A DNA stretch of 64,000 nucleotides from Pseudomonas sp. StFLB209 (GCF_000829415.1 NZ_AP014637.1:868001-932000); one strand, 5' to 3'; numbered from the stretch's first letter, positions 1 through 9,836 are shown. Notes: generated by a model not told the origin, from the sequence alone. A program made the numbers and translations.

Positions 1-641
1 AGGCCGATCAATTCCCGATGTTTCATCGCTATAATCTCCCCCCGATTATAAGGACGTCTCCTGATCGGGCCTCGCTGCATCGCTAATCCACGAAATTAGC
101 TCCCCCGCAACGCCCACAGAGAGCCGCCCACGCAGTCCGCTTGCATCGCGATAATTCGATGGCTGGTAGGCAATGGCTCGAATCCGATCGAACCTTTCCC
201 GCCGCCGCCGTCTCATCTGTGATAGCCGGGCATGCCAGAGCTGCCCTCGCAGCCCTTTTTGAGGTTTGGTTCGCGTGTCCAAAAGAGCGCGAAATAACGG
301 GTTTCACAACTTCCAAGAGTGTGGCGAGCACATGAACAGGTTTGAAGATGTACCTTTAATGTTTCCGTCGGCCTCACCCGGCAGGGTCGAACGTCGCTGC
401 GCAGCGTCCTGACGATGGTCGAATGGCCCGGCATGCTGGAAAATGCGTTCATAGTCATTATGAACCCTTGAACAGTCTGACCGGGGCCTGCGCGAGAGAT
501 GCAAAACATTGCGAAGAATCGGACCCTCGATCCCGGCCAGGACGTGCGTAGCATGAATGCGGTTCATGCCCTCAATACCTGGCATCCAGCCTCGGGATCG
601 CAGGCCGTCAATTGGGTGCAGCAGATTTTGGAGACGCGTTA
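1..641. other. Gene-poor stretch upstream of mqo
   Basis: I see no convincing gene here. The open frames on either strand are short, overlap one another, lack ribosome-binding sites and read as low-complexity arginine- or serine-rich protein. A TATAAT hexamer lies at 30-35 without a clear -35 box. The mqo promoter must lie somewhere in the right half, but I cannot place it. The stretch could be the decayed end of a gene that starts outside the window. Confidence 0.5.
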
Positions 642-2153
642 ATGGCGCATAACGAAGCAGTCGACGTGGTATTGGTCGGAGCCGGCATCATGAGTGCCAC
701 TCTGGCGGTACTGCTCAAAGAGCTCGACCCCAGCCTGAAACTGGAGGTCGTCGAACTGATGGACTCCGGCGCTGCGGAAAGTTCCAACCCGTGGAACAAC
801 GCCGGCACCGGTCACGCCGGGCTGTGCGAACTGAACTACACCCCGCAGGCTGCCGACGGTTCGGTCGACATCAAAAAAGCCGTGCACATCAACACCCAGT
901 TCGAGGTTTCGAAGCAATTCTGGTCCTATCTGGTGCGCAAGGGCAGCTTCGAAACGACCCGCACCTTTATCAATCCCGTCCCGCACCTGAGCTACGTGCA
1001 GGGCGAGAAAGACATGTCCTTCCTCAAGGCGCGTTTCGAGGCCCTGCGCCAGCATCACGCCTTCGCCTCGATGCAGTACACCGAAGACCACAGCAAGATG
1101 ACCGAGTGGATGCCGCTGATGATGGCCGGCCGCCCAGCCGATCAGAAGCTGTCCGCCACCCACATGGCCAATGGTACTGACGTCAACTTCGGCGCTCTGA
1201 CCAACCAGCTGCTCAAGCACCTGGCCAGCGAGCCCGATGCCCAGGTCAAGTACAACAAGCGCGTCACCGACCTGACCCGCAATGGCAAGGGCTGGACCGT
1301 CACCGTCAAGGACGTCAACAACGGCAGCAGCCGTGAGATCGACGCCCGCTTCGTATTCCTCGGTGCCGGTGGCGCTGCGCTGCAACTGCTGCAGATGTCC
1401 GGTATCGAAGAAGGCAAAGGCTTTGGCGGCTTCCCGGTCAGCGGCCAGTGGCTGCGCTGCGACAATCCTGAAGTGGTCAAGAATCACCAGGCCAAGGTCT
1501 ACAGCCAGGCCGCCGTAGGTTCGCCGCCGATGTCGGTTCCGCACCTCGACACCCGCGTGGTGGACGGCAAGACTTCGCTGCTGTTCGGCCCGTTCGCCGG
1601 CTTCACCACCAAGTTCCTCAAGCACGGCTCGTTCATGGACCTGCCGTTCTCGGTGCGCCTGTCGAACATCAAGCCGATGCTGTCGGTGGCCCGCGACAAC
1701 ATGGACCTGACCAAGTACCTGATCAGCGAAGTGCGCCAGACCATGGAACAGCGCCTGGATTCGCTGCGACGCTTCTACCCGCAGGTCAAGGCCGAAGACT
1801 GGCGCCTGGAGATTGCCGGCCAGCGCGTGCAGATCATCAAGAAAGACGCCAAAAAAGGCGGCGTGCTGCAATTCGGCACCGAGCTGGTCTCGGCCGCTGA
1901 TGGCTCGCTGGCCGCCCTGCTCGGTGCGTCGCCGGGTGCATCGGTGACCGTATCGATCATGCTCGACCTGATCGAACGCTGCTTCCCTGAACAAGCCAAG
2001 GGTGCGTGGAGCGCCAAGCTCAACGAGATCTTCCCGGCTCGCGAAAAAGAGCTGGCCAGCGATGCCCAGCTTTACAAGCGCATCAGCACCCAGAGCGACA
2101 AGGCCCTGGGGCTGATCGAGCAGCAGCAGACCGAGGCACAAAGCATCGCCTGA
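642..2153 (+). CDS. mqo: Malate:quinone oxidoreductase
   Basis: This FAD-dependent, membrane-associated enzyme oxidises malate to oxaloacetate and passes electrons to the quinone pool, replacing or supplementing NAD-malate dehydrogenase in the TCA cycle. The protein is 503 aa, the usual family length. An N-terminal dinucleotide-binding motif ([13 protein letters not shown]) starts near residue 10, and a family-typical [21 protein letters not shown] segment follows near residues 47-67. I chose the ATG at 642 because a GGAG box sits 8 bases upstream; an in-frame TTG at 612 would add ten residues. A strong terminator follows. In P. aeruginosa the equivalent gene (mqoB) occupies the same place relative to hpt and upp. 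Confidence 0.95.
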   Translation: MAHNEAVDVVLVGAGIMSATLAVLLKELDPSLKLEVVELMDSGAAESSNPWNNAGTGHAGLCELNYTPQAADGSVDIKKAVHINTQFEVSKQFWSYLVRKGSFETTRTFINPVPHLSYVQGEKDMSFLKARFEALRQHHAFASMQYTEDHSKMTEWMPLMMAGRPADQKLSATHMANGTDVNFGALTNQLLKHLASEPDAQVKYNKRVTDLTRNGKGWTVTVKDVNNGSSREIDARFVFLGAGGAALQLLQMSGIEEGKGFGGFPVSGQWLRCDNPEVVKNHQAKVYSQAAVGSPPMSVPHLDTRVVDGKTSLLFGPFAGFTTKFLKHGSFMDLPFSVRLSNIKPMLSVARDNMDLTKYLISEVRQTMEQRLDSLRRFYPQVKAEDWRLEIAGQRVQIIKKDAKKGGVLQFGTELVSAADGSLAALLGASPGASVTVSIMLDLIERCFPEQAKGAWSAKLNEIFPAREKELASDAQLYKRISTQSDKALGLIEQQQTEAQSIA

Positions 2154-2174
2154 TGCCTTTAAAGCCTGATAAAC

Positions 2175-2215
2175 AAAACCCCGTGCGCTCAGTGAGCCAC
2201 GGGGTTTTGTTTTTT
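2175..2215 (+). terminator. Rho-independent terminator of mqo
   Basis: The arms AAAACCCCGTG and CACGGGGTTTT are perfectly complementary, the loop adds a GCTC/GAGC pairing, and a T-rich run follows (TTTTGTTTTTT). It begins 21 bases after the mqo stop codon. Confidence 0.92.
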
Positions 2216-2219
2216 ATGC

Positions 2220-2250
2220 TGGATTCGCGGCTGAAGCCGCTCCTACCAGA
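2220..2250. repeat. REP-type palindrome, single copy
   Basis: The segment TTCGCGGCTGAAGCCGCTCCTA is half of the common Pseudomonas REP palindrome also seen at 8576, 20951, 28360 and 63778. It sits between the mqo terminator and the 3' end of the convergent methyltransferase gene. Confidence 0.7.
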
Positions 2251-2281
2251 CCCGAGTGAGCGCCTGTCACATCGCGGGCTT

Positions 2282-3178
2282 TCAGAGGCTCTCGGATAAC
2301 ACAGCGATGTGCTCCGGGCCGATTCCGCAGCAGCCGCCGATATGGGTCGCGCCCCGTTTGACCCAATCGGCGGCCCATTGCTGGTAGCCCTGCGGGTCGA
2401 GGTCTTCGCGCAGTTCATCCAGACCATCGTTGGCGGTGGCGTCCTTGGGCTGTGGCGGGAAGGCGTTGGCATAGGCCCCTACCCCGATTTGCACATTCAG
2501 CTCGGCAAACACCGCGCGGGCGGCATCAATCGCCGCGCCGATCACTTCCGGCTGGCTGCAGTTGAACAGCAGAGTCGCCGCACCCAGCTCGGCCGCCGCT
2601 CGCGCGGCATCGGCCACCGGCTCGCCGGAGCGCAGCCGCGGGGTGTCATCGGTGTCTTCATCCTGCAGAGTGAACGACAGCCAGAACGGCTTGCCGTCAG
2701 CCGGCAGGCCAGCGCGGATAGTCCGCGCTTCGACAATTGCGCTCTGGGTTTCTGCCAGCCACAGGTCGACGTGCGCCGCCAGGCCACGCACCAGTGGCTG
2801 GAGGATCTCGTCGGCACGGCTGGCATCGAACAGGTCCGGACGGTAGGAGCCAAACAGTGGCGGCAAAGAGCCGGCCACCAGTGCCCGGCCGCCAGCGGCA
2901 TCAGCGGCCTGGCGCGCCAGTTGCCCGGCGGTGGTGGCCAGCGCCTGGCCTTCACGAGCGAAACGCTCCTCACCGATATGAAACGGCACCACCGCATAGC
3001 TGTTGCTGGTAATCACCCGCGCACCGCTCTGGATGTACGCCGCATGCACCGCCACTACCGCCTCGGGCGCCTCGGTCAGGGCCAGCGCCGACCACTCCGG
3101 CTGACGGAACGGCGCACCACGACGTTGCAGTTCCCGGCCCATGCCGCCATCAAGAATTACCATCGAACCTTGAGTCAT
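2282..3178 (-). CDS. Homocysteine S-methyltransferase family protein
   Basis: A predicted zinc-dependent methyltransferase that moves a methyl group from S-methylmethionine or a similar donor to homocysteine, making methionine. The 298-aa protein starts MTQGSMVILDGGMGRELQRR, and the DGGMG motif is the family N-terminal signature. Zinc-ligand cysteines fit FNCSQPEVI near residue 210 and HIGGCCGIGPEHI near the C-terminus. I chose the ATG at 3178 because AGG lies about six bases upstream; two upstream in-frame ATGs have no such site. It is divergent from an amino-acid ABC transporter, so that transporter may import its methyl donor, which is inference. It resembles E. coli MmuM, but the donor cannot be deduced. 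Confidence 0.85.
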   Translation of the reverse strand: MTQGSMVILDGGMGRELQRRGAPFRQPEWSALALTEAPEAVVAVHAAYIQSGARVITSNSYAVVPFHIGEERFAREGQALATTAGQLARQAADAAGGRALVAGSLPPLFGSYRPDLFDASRADEILQPLVRGLAAHVDLWLAETQSAIVEARTIRAGLPADGKPFWLSFTLQDEDTDDTPRLRSGEPVADAARAAAELGAATLLFNCSQPEVIGAAIDAARAVFAELNVQIGVGAYANAFPPQPKDATANDGLDELREDLDPQGYQQWAADWVKRGATHIGGCCGIGPEHIAVLSESL

Positions 3179-3234
3179 ATTTGACCTGCTTATATACATA
3201 TGAAAAAGACTCATTAGAATTGAGCCCTATATAA

Positions 3235-3247
3235 CGTATTTAATACG
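3235..3247. promoter_or_regulatory. Palindrome in divergent promoter region
   Basis: CGTATT-T-AATACG is a perfect 6-bp inverted repeat in the AT-rich 109-base gap between the divergent methyltransferase and ABC transporter genes. It could be an operator, but no regulator gene adjoins and the regulator is unknown. Confidence 0.35.
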
Positions 3248-3287
3248 CGCCTTTATCCAAACAACAACCATTTTTTGAGGATCTGAC

Positions 3288-4109
3288 GTGAAACTACGTG
3301 CGCTTGCAGCTATCGGCCTGTTTGCCCTGACCGTCTCCAGCCAGGCTCTGGCGGGCGCCACTCTGCAACGGGTGCAGGACAACAAAGAGCTGGTCAATGT
3401 GCTGATGGAAAGCTACCCGCCGTTCTCGTTTCTCAATGATCAGAACCAGCTTGATGGTTTTGACGTCGATGTCGCCAAGGCCGTAGCCGCGAAGCTGGGC
3501 GTCAAGGCGCGCTTCGAGACCCCCTCCTGGGACGTGATCGCCGCCGGCCGCTGGAGCGGTCGCTATGACATCTGCATCTGCTCGATGACCCCGAGCCAGG
3601 CCCGCGCCGAGGTCTTCGACTTCCCGGTGGAATACTACGCCTCGCCAGCGGTAATCGTGGTCAACGCCAAGGATGAGCGGATTCATGAGGCCAAGGATCT
3701 GAGCGGCAAGAAAGTGGGCCTGACCAGCGCTTCGAGCTACGAAAGCTACCTGAACAAGAACCTGGTGATTGAAGGCAGCACCGGCAAGCCGCTGGAGTAC
3801 CCATTCGAAAACGTACAGATCGCCCCTTATGACAACGATAACGTGGCGTTTCAGGATCTGGGCCTGGGTGCCGGCAAGCGCCTGGATGCCGTACTGACCA
3901 ACCTGGTTACCGCCCAACCGCGTCTGGATCAGGACAAGCGCTTCAAGCTGGCCGGCGCGGCGCTGTATGAAGAGCCGAATTTCGTCGCCATCGAGAAAGG
4001 CGATGCCGAATGGAATGCCAAGGTCCGCGAGGTGTTCGAAGAACTCAAGAAGGACGGCACCCTGAGCAAGCTGTCGCAAAAGTGGATCGGCGCCGATATC
4101 AGTAAATGA
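3288..4109 (+). CDS. Amino-acid ABC transporter, periplasmic binding protein
   Basis: A family-3 solute-binding protein of 273 aa. It has a cleavable signal peptide (basic start, hydrophobic core, cleavage near ALAGA at about residue 22). The mature part carries the usual features: YPPFSF near residue 43, GFDVDVAKAVAAKLG near 58-72, and a segment at 87-107 (GRWSGRYDICICSMTPSQARA) typical of polar amino-acid binders. An AGGAT ribosome site precedes the ATG. It overlaps the permease gene by ATGA, so the two are translationally coupled. The ligand is not certain; the divergent homocysteine methyltransferase hints at a sulfur amino acid. Confidence 0.88.
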   Translation: MKLRALAAIGLFALTVSSQALAGATLQRVQDNKELVNVLMESYPPFSFLNDQNQLDGFDVDVAKAVAAKLGVKARFETPSWDVIAAGRWSGRYDICICSMTPSQARAEVFDFPVEYYASPAVIVVNAKDERIHEAKDLSGKKVGLTSASSYESYLNKNLVIEGSTGKPLEYPFENVQIAPYDNDNVAFQDLGLGAGKRLDAVLTNLVTAQPRLDQDKRFKLAGAALYEEPNFVAIEKGDAEWNAKVREVFEELKKDGTLSKLSQKWIGADISK

Positions 4110-4939
4110 CCCAGTTTCCTTCACAACGCCCACCTGAGCAGGCCAAGACCAGCCTGCTCAAGCGCGTGTTCGGCTTCCGGACCCGGCTGTACCTGACCTG
4201 GGCGACGATGTTCGCCCTGTTTGCCGGTTTTTTCCTGAGCTTCGATCTGAAGTTCTCGATCATCCTCGACAAGTTGCCGAACCTGATCGGCCTGAGCCTG
4301 GCCCCTAACGGCTTTCTGCAAGGCGCGGTGCTGACTCTGTTCGTGTGCCTCTGCTCGATTGCGGTGTCGGTGCTGCTGGGTTTTGTTGCCGCGCTGGCGC
4401 GTTTATCGCGCAGTGCGGTGGCGTTCGGGATCGCCAGTTTCTATGCGTCGTTCTTTCGCGGCACACCGCTGCTGATCCAGATTCTGTTGATTTATCTGGG
4501 GCTGCCGCAGATTGGCGTGGTGCCGGGGGCGGTGACCGCCGGGATCATTGCGCTGTCGTTGAACTACGGCGCGTACCTGAGCGAGATTTTCCGGGCGGGC
4601 ATCATCGGCGTTGCGGCCGGGCAGCGTGAAGCAGCCATGGCCATGGCGCTCACGCCACTGCAGGTGTTCTGGCTGATTACCCTGCCTCAGGCGATGCGCA
4701 CGATTATTCCGCCGACCACCAATCAGTTCATTTCGATGCTCAAGGATTCATCGCTGATTTCGGTGATGGGGGTTTGGGAGGTGATGTTTCTGGCGCAGTC
4801 GTACGGGCGGTCGAGTTATCGCTACATCGAGATGCTGACCACCGCGGCGGTGTTGTACTGGATCATGTCGATCGGGCTGGAGTTGTTGCAGGCAAGGATG
4901 GAGCGGCATTACGGCAAGGCGTATCAGCCGCGCAACTGA
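4106..4939 (+). CDS. Amino-acid ABC transporter permease
   Basis: Inner-membrane permease of the HisM/GlnP type, 277 aa, overlapping the binding-protein gene by four bases. After a cytoplasmic stretch of about 25 residues there is a hydrophobic segment, a loop, then the permease domain starting near residue 70 (QGAVLTLFVCLCSIAVSVLL). The ATPase-docking EAA loop lies around residues 170-190 (AAGQREAAMAMALTPLQVFW). The next gene is on the other strand, so no ATP-binding subunit gene accompanies the pair. The extra N-terminal membrane segment is common in the subgroup where one permease forms a homodimer. Confidence 0.88.
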   Translation: MTQFPSQRPPEQAKTSLLKRVFGFRTRLYLTWATMFALFAGFFLSFDLKFSIILDKLPNLIGLSLAPNGFLQGAVLTLFVCLCSIAVSVLLGFVAALARLSRSAVAFGIASFYASFFRGTPLLIQILLIYLGLPQIGVVPGAVTAGIIALSLNYGAYLSEIFRAGIIGVAAGQREAAMAMALTPLQVFWLITLPQAMRTIIPPTTNQFISMLKDSSLISVMGVWEVMFLAQSYGRSSYRYIEMLTTAAVLYWIMSIGLELLQARMERHYGKAYQPRN

Positions 4940-4950
4940 ACGCTTGCAGA

Positions 4951-4972
4951 AGGGGCTTGAGCTCAAGCCCCT
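4951..4972. terminator. Palindrome between convergent genes
   Basis: AGGGGCTTGAG/CTCAAGCCCCT is a perfect 22-base palindrome a few bases after the permease stop. There is no T-run on either side, so termination is plausible but not proven. It lies between convergent genes and could serve both. Confidence 0.5.
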
Positions 4973-4992
4973 GCCACGAGTCCGCCTGCCGC

Positions 4993-5286
4993 TCAGGCTG
5001 CTGCGCGGGCTTGTTCGATCAGGGCGATGTAGTCGTCGGCGTTGCGCTGGTCCTTGATCAGGTCGACGAAGGTGTTGCCTTGTTCGTCTTTGCCGTTCAG
5101 GTCCAGGCCAGCTTCGCGGAAGAACACCAGAAACCGCTCGAAGTCGTCGATACGCAGGCCACGATAGGCTTTGATGAGTTTGTGCAGCGACGGCGAAGTG
5201 GCGTCGAACGGTTTAAAGTCGAGGAACAGTTTGATCTGCTCGTCGCCGATTTCGTCACCAATGATCTGCTTCTTGTCTTTACGCAT
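4993..5286 (-). CDS. PA4642-family conserved protein
   Basis: A 97-aa cytoplasmic protein starting MRKDKKQIIGDEIGDEQIKL, with no signal peptide or membrane segment and a mostly helical, charged sequence. It resembles the small Pseudomonas protein annotated PA4642, which has the same neighbours. A GGAGC box precedes the ATG. The function is unknown. It follows a secreted-protein gene by 65 bases on the same strand. Confidence 0.8.
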   Translation of the reverse strand: MRKDKKQIIGDEIGDEQIKLFLDFKPFDATSPSLHKLIKAYRGLRIDDFERFLVFFREAGLDLNGKDEQGNTFVDLIKDQRNADDYIALIEQARAAA

Positions 5287-5351
5287 TGCGGGCTCCAGCT
5301 GTCGCGCTCACTTTCACGGGGCAGGCAGTTTATATCTGCCAGCCAAACCAC

Positions 5352-5831
5352 TCAACGCGGCTTTGTGCCTGCGGTATGCAGATCGGCCCAGACGTGGCCG
5401 TTGGCGTAGGTCAGAAACTGGCAATAGACCTTCTCGTTGCGCAGCAGGTCCACCAGAGTGCGGTAGTGCGACTGCGGGTAAGACAGGGTCAGGGTACGGG
5501 TCGCCGGATCAAAGCTGGGCTTTTTCAGGCTTTTGCTTTCACCGTCGAAATGAATCTGCACCTCGCTAAGGGTCGCGCCTTTATTAAGCGGTTTGCCTTT
5601 GAGGCTGATCGACAGCGGCGCGGTCACAGGTATCGGCTGCTGATTGGACGGTCGCTGGTTGCCGACCACCACCGAGTACTCAGTGACCAGCATCAGCTGT
5701 TGCTGCTCCGGCTGCCCCTCACGCAGGTTCAGGTCGTCAGGCGGCAGGTATTGCTCGTGCATCGGCGCGGCCAGTGCCGCATCCGCCAGCAGGGCCAGCG
5801 TCAGTGCACCGGTCATCATCAACGATTTCAT
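5352..5831 (-). CDS. Exported protein of unknown function
   Basis: A 159-aa protein with a clear signal peptide (MKSLMMTGALTLALLADAALA, cleaved before APMHE). The mature part is about 137 aa and beta-rich, with one cysteine near residue 135 (KVYCQFL), so it is probably a small periplasmic protein. I recognise no named domain. The position between PA4642 and hpt homologues matches an uncharacterised exported protein in other Pseudomonas. An AGGAGAGAC ribosome site lies just upstream of the ATG. Confidence 0.75.
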   Translation of the reverse strand: MKSLMMTGALTLALLADAALAAPMHEQYLPPDDLNLREGQPEQQQLMLVTEYSVVVGNQRPSNQQPIPVTAPLSISLKGKPLNKGATLSEVQIHFDGESKSLKKPSFDPATRTLTLSYPQSHYRTLVDLLRNEKVYCQFLTYANGHVWADLHTAGTKPR

Positions 5832-5879
5832 TTACCTGTCTCTCCTTATCCCTGACCTGCCATGCAGTCAGGCCGTCAA

Positions 5880-6437
5880 TTACATTCCTTTGACCGCATA
5901 AATGCCTGCGGCGTTACGCCAGTAGCCTTTGTAATCCATGCCATAGCCAAAGATATAGCGGTCAATGCACGGCAGGCCCACATAGTTGGCTTTCAGGTCA
6001 GGCCGTGCTTTGCGGTCATGATCCTTATCGATCAGCACGGCAGTGTGAACTGCACGGGCACCGGCATGGCGACAGAAATCGATGATTGCGCCCAGGGTGT
6101 GACCTTCATCGAGGATGTCGTCGATGATCAGCACGTCACGGTCGATGAACGACACTTCCGGCTTGGCCTTCCAGAACAGCTCGCCGCCGCTGGTTTCGTT
6201 GCGGTAGCGGGTGGCGTGCAGGTACGACGCTTCCAGCGGGAAGTTCAGGTGAGTCAGCAGTTTGCCGGAAAAGATCAGGCCGCCGTTCATCACACAGAAC
6301 ACCACGGGATTGCTGTCGGCCAGTTCGGCATTGATCTGCGCGCCGACCCGGGCGATGGCAGCCTCGACTTCGGCTTCGGTGTACAGGCAGTCAGCCTCGC
6401 GCATGATTTGACGGATATGCTCGAGATCAGCGGACAT
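5880..6437 (-). CDS. hpt: Hypoxanthine-guanine phosphoribosyltransferase
   Basis: Purine salvage enzyme that joins hypoxanthine or guanine to PRPP to give IMP or GMP. The 185-aa protein carries the PRPP-binding loop with two acidic residues (VLIIDDILDEGHTL) near residues 100-113 and a LKANYVGLPC segment near 150. I placed the start at 6437 (MSADLEHIRQIM) because a GGAG box lies nine bases upstream; the frame stays open 21 codons further without a site. Divergent from upp across a 200-base gap, so both salvage genes may share a control region. Confidence 0.92.
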   Translation of the reverse strand: MSADLEHIRQIMREADCLYTEAEVEAAIARVGAQINAELADSNPVVFCVMNGGLIFSGKLLTHLNFPLEASYLHATRYRNETSGGELFWKAKPEVSFIDRDVLIIDDILDEGHTLGAIIDFCRHAGARAVHTAVLIDKDHDRKARPDLKANYVGLPCIDRYIFGYGMDYKGYWRNAAGIYAVKGM

Positions 6438-6637
6438 GAATCGCTCCAGATAACAATGAGAAAAACCGGCAAAGGTACGCAAGCAGGTGACTCGGAGCAA
6501 GCAGATATCGACTAACGTTGCCGATGTTGCTCAATTGAAGGCCAAGTGCGTCAGACAATACTGCAAGCGGCGTAAGACAGTCACCGCTTGATCGATTAAT
6601 CTAGGCCGTTTTTTGCCCGTATCCAGGAGCCTTTCCC

Positions 6638-7276
6638 ATGCCCATCCGTGAAATCCGTCATCCGCTGATCCGTCACAAGCTCGGCCTGATGCGCCGCGCC
6701 GATATCAGCACCAAGAATTTCCGCGAGCTGGCTCAGGAAGTTGGCGCTCTGCTGACCTATGAGGCAACCGCCGACCTGCCGCTGGAAAACTACGAAATTC
6801 CGGGCTGGGCCGGCCCGGTGCAAGTCGAAAAGATTGCCGGCAAGAAAATCACCGTCGTGCCGATCCTGCGTGCCGGTATCGGCATGCTCGACGGCGTGCT
6901 CAGCCTGATTCCCGGTGCCAAGGTCAGTGCCGTAGGCGTTGCCCGTAACGAGCAAACCCTGCAAGCGCATACCTATCTGGAGAAGCTGGTCGACGGCATC
7001 GACGAGCGTCTGGCGATGATTATCGACCCGATGCTGGCCACTGGCAGCTCGATGGTCGCCACCATTGACCTGCTGAAAAAGGCCGGTTGCCGCGAGATTC
7101 GCGCCATGGTCCTGGTCGCCGCGCCAGAAGGCATTGCCGCCGTCGAAAAGGCTCACCCGGATGTGCTGGTGTACACCGCCTCGATTGACGAGCGCCTGAA
7201 CGAGCACGGCTACATCATCCCGGGCCTGGGCGATGCCGGCGACAAGATCTTCGGCACCAAGCAGAAGGACGCCTGA
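6638..7276 (+). CDS. upp: Uracil phosphoribosyltransferase
   Basis: Converts uracil and PRPP to UMP. At 212 aa it has the usual length, with the PRPP motif [12 protein letters not shown] near residue 130 and the family N-terminus [26 protein letters not shown] ribosome site lies about seven bases upstream. The uracil permease gene starts four bases after the stop, forming a upp-uraA salvage operon. Confidence 0.96.
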   Translation: MPIREIRHPLIRHKLGLMRRADISTKNFRELAQEVGALLTYEATADLPLENYEIPGWAGPVQVEKIAGKKITVVPILRAGIGMLDGVLSLIPGAKVSAVGVARNEQTLQAHTYLEKLVDGIDERLAMIIDPMLATGSSMVATIDLLKKAGCREIRAMVLVAAPEGIAAVEKAHPDVLVYTASIDERLNEHGYIIPGLGDAGDKIFGTKQKDA

Positions 7277-7280
7277 GCCG

Positions 7281-8558
7281 ATGAAACACGATGAGTTCAA
7301 CGACCCGCTGTGGCGCACGGTGCTGTCTGGGGCGCAGATGCTGTTCGTGGCGTTCGGCGCCCTGGTGCTGATGCCGCTGATTTCAGGACTCGACCCGAAC
7401 GTTGCGCTGTTTACCGCAGGTTTGGGCACCCTGCTGTTCCAGCTGGTCACTGGCCGTCAGGTGCCGGTGTTCCTGGCGTCGAGCTTTGCCTTCATCACCC
7501 CGATCATTCTTGCCAAGGGCCAGTTCGGCCTGGCGGCGACCATGGGCGGGGTCATGGCGGCAGGCTTCGTCTACACCTTCATGGGCATCGCAGTAAAGAT
7601 CAAGGGCACCGGTTTCATCGACCGCATGCTGCCGCCGGTGGTGATCGGCCCGGTGGTGATCTCCATCGGCCTGGCCATGGCGCCGATCGCGGCCAACATG
7701 GCGATGGGCAAGGCCGGTGACGGCGCCGAACTGATTCATTACCAGACGGCCATGTGGATCTCCATGCCGGCGTTGCTGACCACGCTGATCGTGGCGGTGT
7801 TCGGCAAAGGCATCTTCCGCCTGGTGCCGATCATCGCTGGCGTGCTGGTGGGCTTTGGCATGTCGTTCTGGTTTGGCGTGGTCGATACCGCCAAGATCGC
7901 CGCCGCACCTTGGCTGGCGATGCCGCACTTCACCGCGCCGGAATTCAACTGGCAGGCGATCCTGTTCATCGTTCCGGTGGCCCTGGCTCCGGCCATCGAG
8001 CACATCGGCGGGGTGATCGCGGTGGGCAGCGTGACCGGCCGCGACTACCTGAAAAAGCCCGGCCTGCATCGCACTCTGCTAGGTGACGGTATCGCCACGA
8101 CCTCAGCCGGCCTGTTCGGCGGTCCGCCCAACACCACCTATGCCGAAGTAACCGGCGCAGTGATGCTGACCAAGAACTACAACCCGAAAATCATGACCTG
8201 GGCGGCGATCTTTGCCATCAGCCTGGCGTTCGTTGGCAAATTCGGCGCGCTGCTGCAGAGCATCCCGGTGCCGGTCATGGGCGGTATTTTGTGCCTGCTG
8301 TTCGGATCTATCGCCGCGGTGGGGCTCAACACCATGATCCGCCATCAGGTGGACATGGCCGAAGCACGCAATCTGGTGATTGTCTCGGTAACGTTGGTGT
8401 TCGGTATCGGCGGCGTACTGATCGGCACCGGCACCGGCCCTGATGATTTTGGCCTCAAGGGCATCGCCCTGTGTGCGATCACCGCGATCTTCCTCAACCT
8501 GATCCTGCCGGGTAATGACGGCTGGAAGAAGAAGCCGCTGGAAGACCAGGCACCCTGA
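7281..8558 (+). CDS. uraA: Uracil:proton symporter
   Basis: Inner-membrane nucleobase permease of the NCS2 (uracil-xanthine permease) family, 425 aa with about 14 hydrophobic segments. Motifs near the centre fit the family: EHIGGVIAVGSVTGRDYL, then GDGIATTSAGLFGGPPNTTY with the substrate-binding region. The ATG at 7281 is four bases after the upp stop, so uptake and phosphoribosylation of uracil are coupled. REP-type repeats follow. Confidence 0.93.
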   Translation: MKHDEFNDPLWRTVLSGAQMLFVAFGALVLMPLISGLDPNVALFTAGLGTLLFQLVTGRQVPVFLASSFAFITPIILAKGQFGLAATMGGVMAAGFVYTFMGIAVKIKGTGFIDRMLPPVVIGPVVISIGLAMAPIAANMAMGKAGDGAELIHYQTAMWISMPALLTTLIVAVFGKGIFRLVPIIAGVLVGFGMSFWFGVVDTAKIAAAPWLAMPHFTAPEFNWQAILFIVPVALAPAIEHIGGVIAVGSVTGRDYLKKPGLHRTLLGDGIATTSAGLFGGPPNTTYAEVTGAVMLTKNYNPKIMTWAAIFAISLAFVGKFGALLQSIPVPVMGGILCLLFGSIAAVGLNTMIRHQVDMAEARNLVIVSVTLVFGIGGVLIGTGTGPDDFGLKGIALCAITAIFLNLILPGNDGWKKKPLEDQAP

Positions 8559-8575
8559 AGGCGCTGAGCGATAGC

Positions 8576-8742
8576 CTCGTAGGAGCAGCTTCAGCTGCGA
8601 AAGCTTCGCGGTTAAAACCAATACTGGTCAGTTAAGTGCCTTATGTCCCCGGTGGGAGCTACCTTGGTAGCGAAGAGGCCGGCACATTCGCAGCAGATGC
8701 TGTGACTTTACCGGCCTCTTCACGAGCAAGCTCGTTCCCACA
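8576..8742. repeat. Two REP-like palindromic elements after uraA
   Basis: The first copy (8576-8620) has the TAGGAGCAGCTTCAGCTGCGAA form. The second (8651-8742) runs from GTGGGAGCTACC to AGCTCGTTCCCAC with the middle GAAGAGGCCGG/CCGGCCTCTTC pairing. They lie between convergent uraA and hemH, where REP elements usually sit. Confidence 0.75.
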
Positions 8743-8802
8743 AAGATTTGCGGCGCCTAAACGAACGGTATTGCGGTTAAAAACGCCCCTGCGGCCGCGC
8801 GC

Positions 8803-9828
8803 TTACAAAGGCGCGGCAGTTCGCTCACAGAGCGCATTGAGCGCCACCGCCCAACGCTCATCGTCGTTCAGGCACGGCACCAGTACCAGTTCATCACCGC
8901 CAGCTTCCTTGAACTGTTCGGCACCGCGGTCGCCAATTTCTTCCAGGGTCTCGATGCAGTCAGCGACAAACGCCGGGCACATGACCAACAGGCGCTTGAC
9001 ACCTTTGCTGGCCAATTCATCCAGCCGTTGCTCAGTGTAGGGTTCAATCCATTTGTCGCGCCCCAGACGCGACTGGAACGACACTGACCATTTGCCATCC
9101 GCAATGCCCGCCAGTTTGGCAAACGCCGCTGCCGACTGGATGCACTGCGCCCGATAGTTGGTGGCCAGTACCTCAGCCGGGGCATTCATGCAGGCTTCAT
9201 CATCCTGAAAGCGGAATTTACCGGTAGGGTCGAGCTTGCGCAGGTGGCGCTCCGGCAAGCCGTGGAAGCTCAGCAACAGGTGGTCGTAAGGCTGCTCGAG
9301 GTACGGACGGGTGGTCTGCACCAGTGCCTCAAGGTATTCAGGCTGGTCGTAGAACGGCGGCAGCAGGTTGAACTGCATGTCCAGACCTTTGTCGCGCACC
9401 ACCCGCTTGACCTCTTCAATCGCCGTGGTCACCGTGCTGTCGGCAAAGTGCGGGTACAGCGGCGCCAGCGTCACCTGGCGGATGCCCTGGCCGGCCAGGC
9501 GCTCAAGTACCGACTCAATGGACGGCTCGCCATAGCGCATGGCCAGTTCAACCGGGCCATGCTGCCACTGCGCCTGCATCTTCGCCTGTAAACGCTTGCT
9601 CAGCACCACCAGCGGCGAGCCCTCGTCCCACCAGATCGACGCATAGGCATGCGCCGACTGCTCGGGCCGCTTGATCAGGATCAGCGACACCAGCAGGCGG
9701 CGGATCGGCCACGGCAGGTCGACCACATAAGGGTCCATCAGGAACTGATTGAGGTAACGGCGTACGTCAGCCACGCTGGTGGAGGCTGGCGAGCCCAGGT
9801 TGATCAGCAACAGCGCATGATCGGTCAT
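8803..9828 (-). CDS. hemH: Ferrochelatase
   Basis: Inserts Fe2+ into protoporphyrin IX in the last step of haem synthesis; membrane-associated. The protein is 341 aa. Recognisable segments are [10 protein letters not shown] at the N-terminus, [15 protein letters not shown] with the catalytic histidine near residue 190, and [16 protein letters not shown] near 290. It starts eight bases after the upstream epimerase gene and probably shares its promoter. Confidence 0.95.
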   Translation of the reverse strand: MTDHALLLINLGSPASTSVADVRRYLNQFLMDPYVVDLPWPIRRLLVSLILIKRPEQSAHAYASIWWDEGSPLVVLSKRLQAKMQAQWQHGPVELAMRYGEPSIESVLERLAGQGIRQVTLAPLYPHFADSTVTTAIEEVKRVVRDKGLDMQFNLLPPFYDQPEYLEALVQTTRPYLEQPYDHLLLSFHGLPERHLRKLDPTGKFRFQDDEACMNAPAEVLATNYRAQCIQSAAAFAKLAGIADGKWSVSFQSRLGRDKWIEPYTEQRLDELASKGVKRLLVMCPAFVADCIETLEEIGDRGAEQFKEAGGDELVLVPCLNDDERWAVALNALCERTAAPL

Positions 9829-9836
9829 GCAAGGTC

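Noticed and set aside
46..585. Several short frames on both strands at the left edge
   Set aside because: They overlap each other, lack ribosome sites and have unnatural composition.
639..2141. Long open frame antisense to mqo
   Set aside because: It mirrors the codon pattern of mqo in high-GC DNA, has no ribosome site and encodes a low-complexity sequence.
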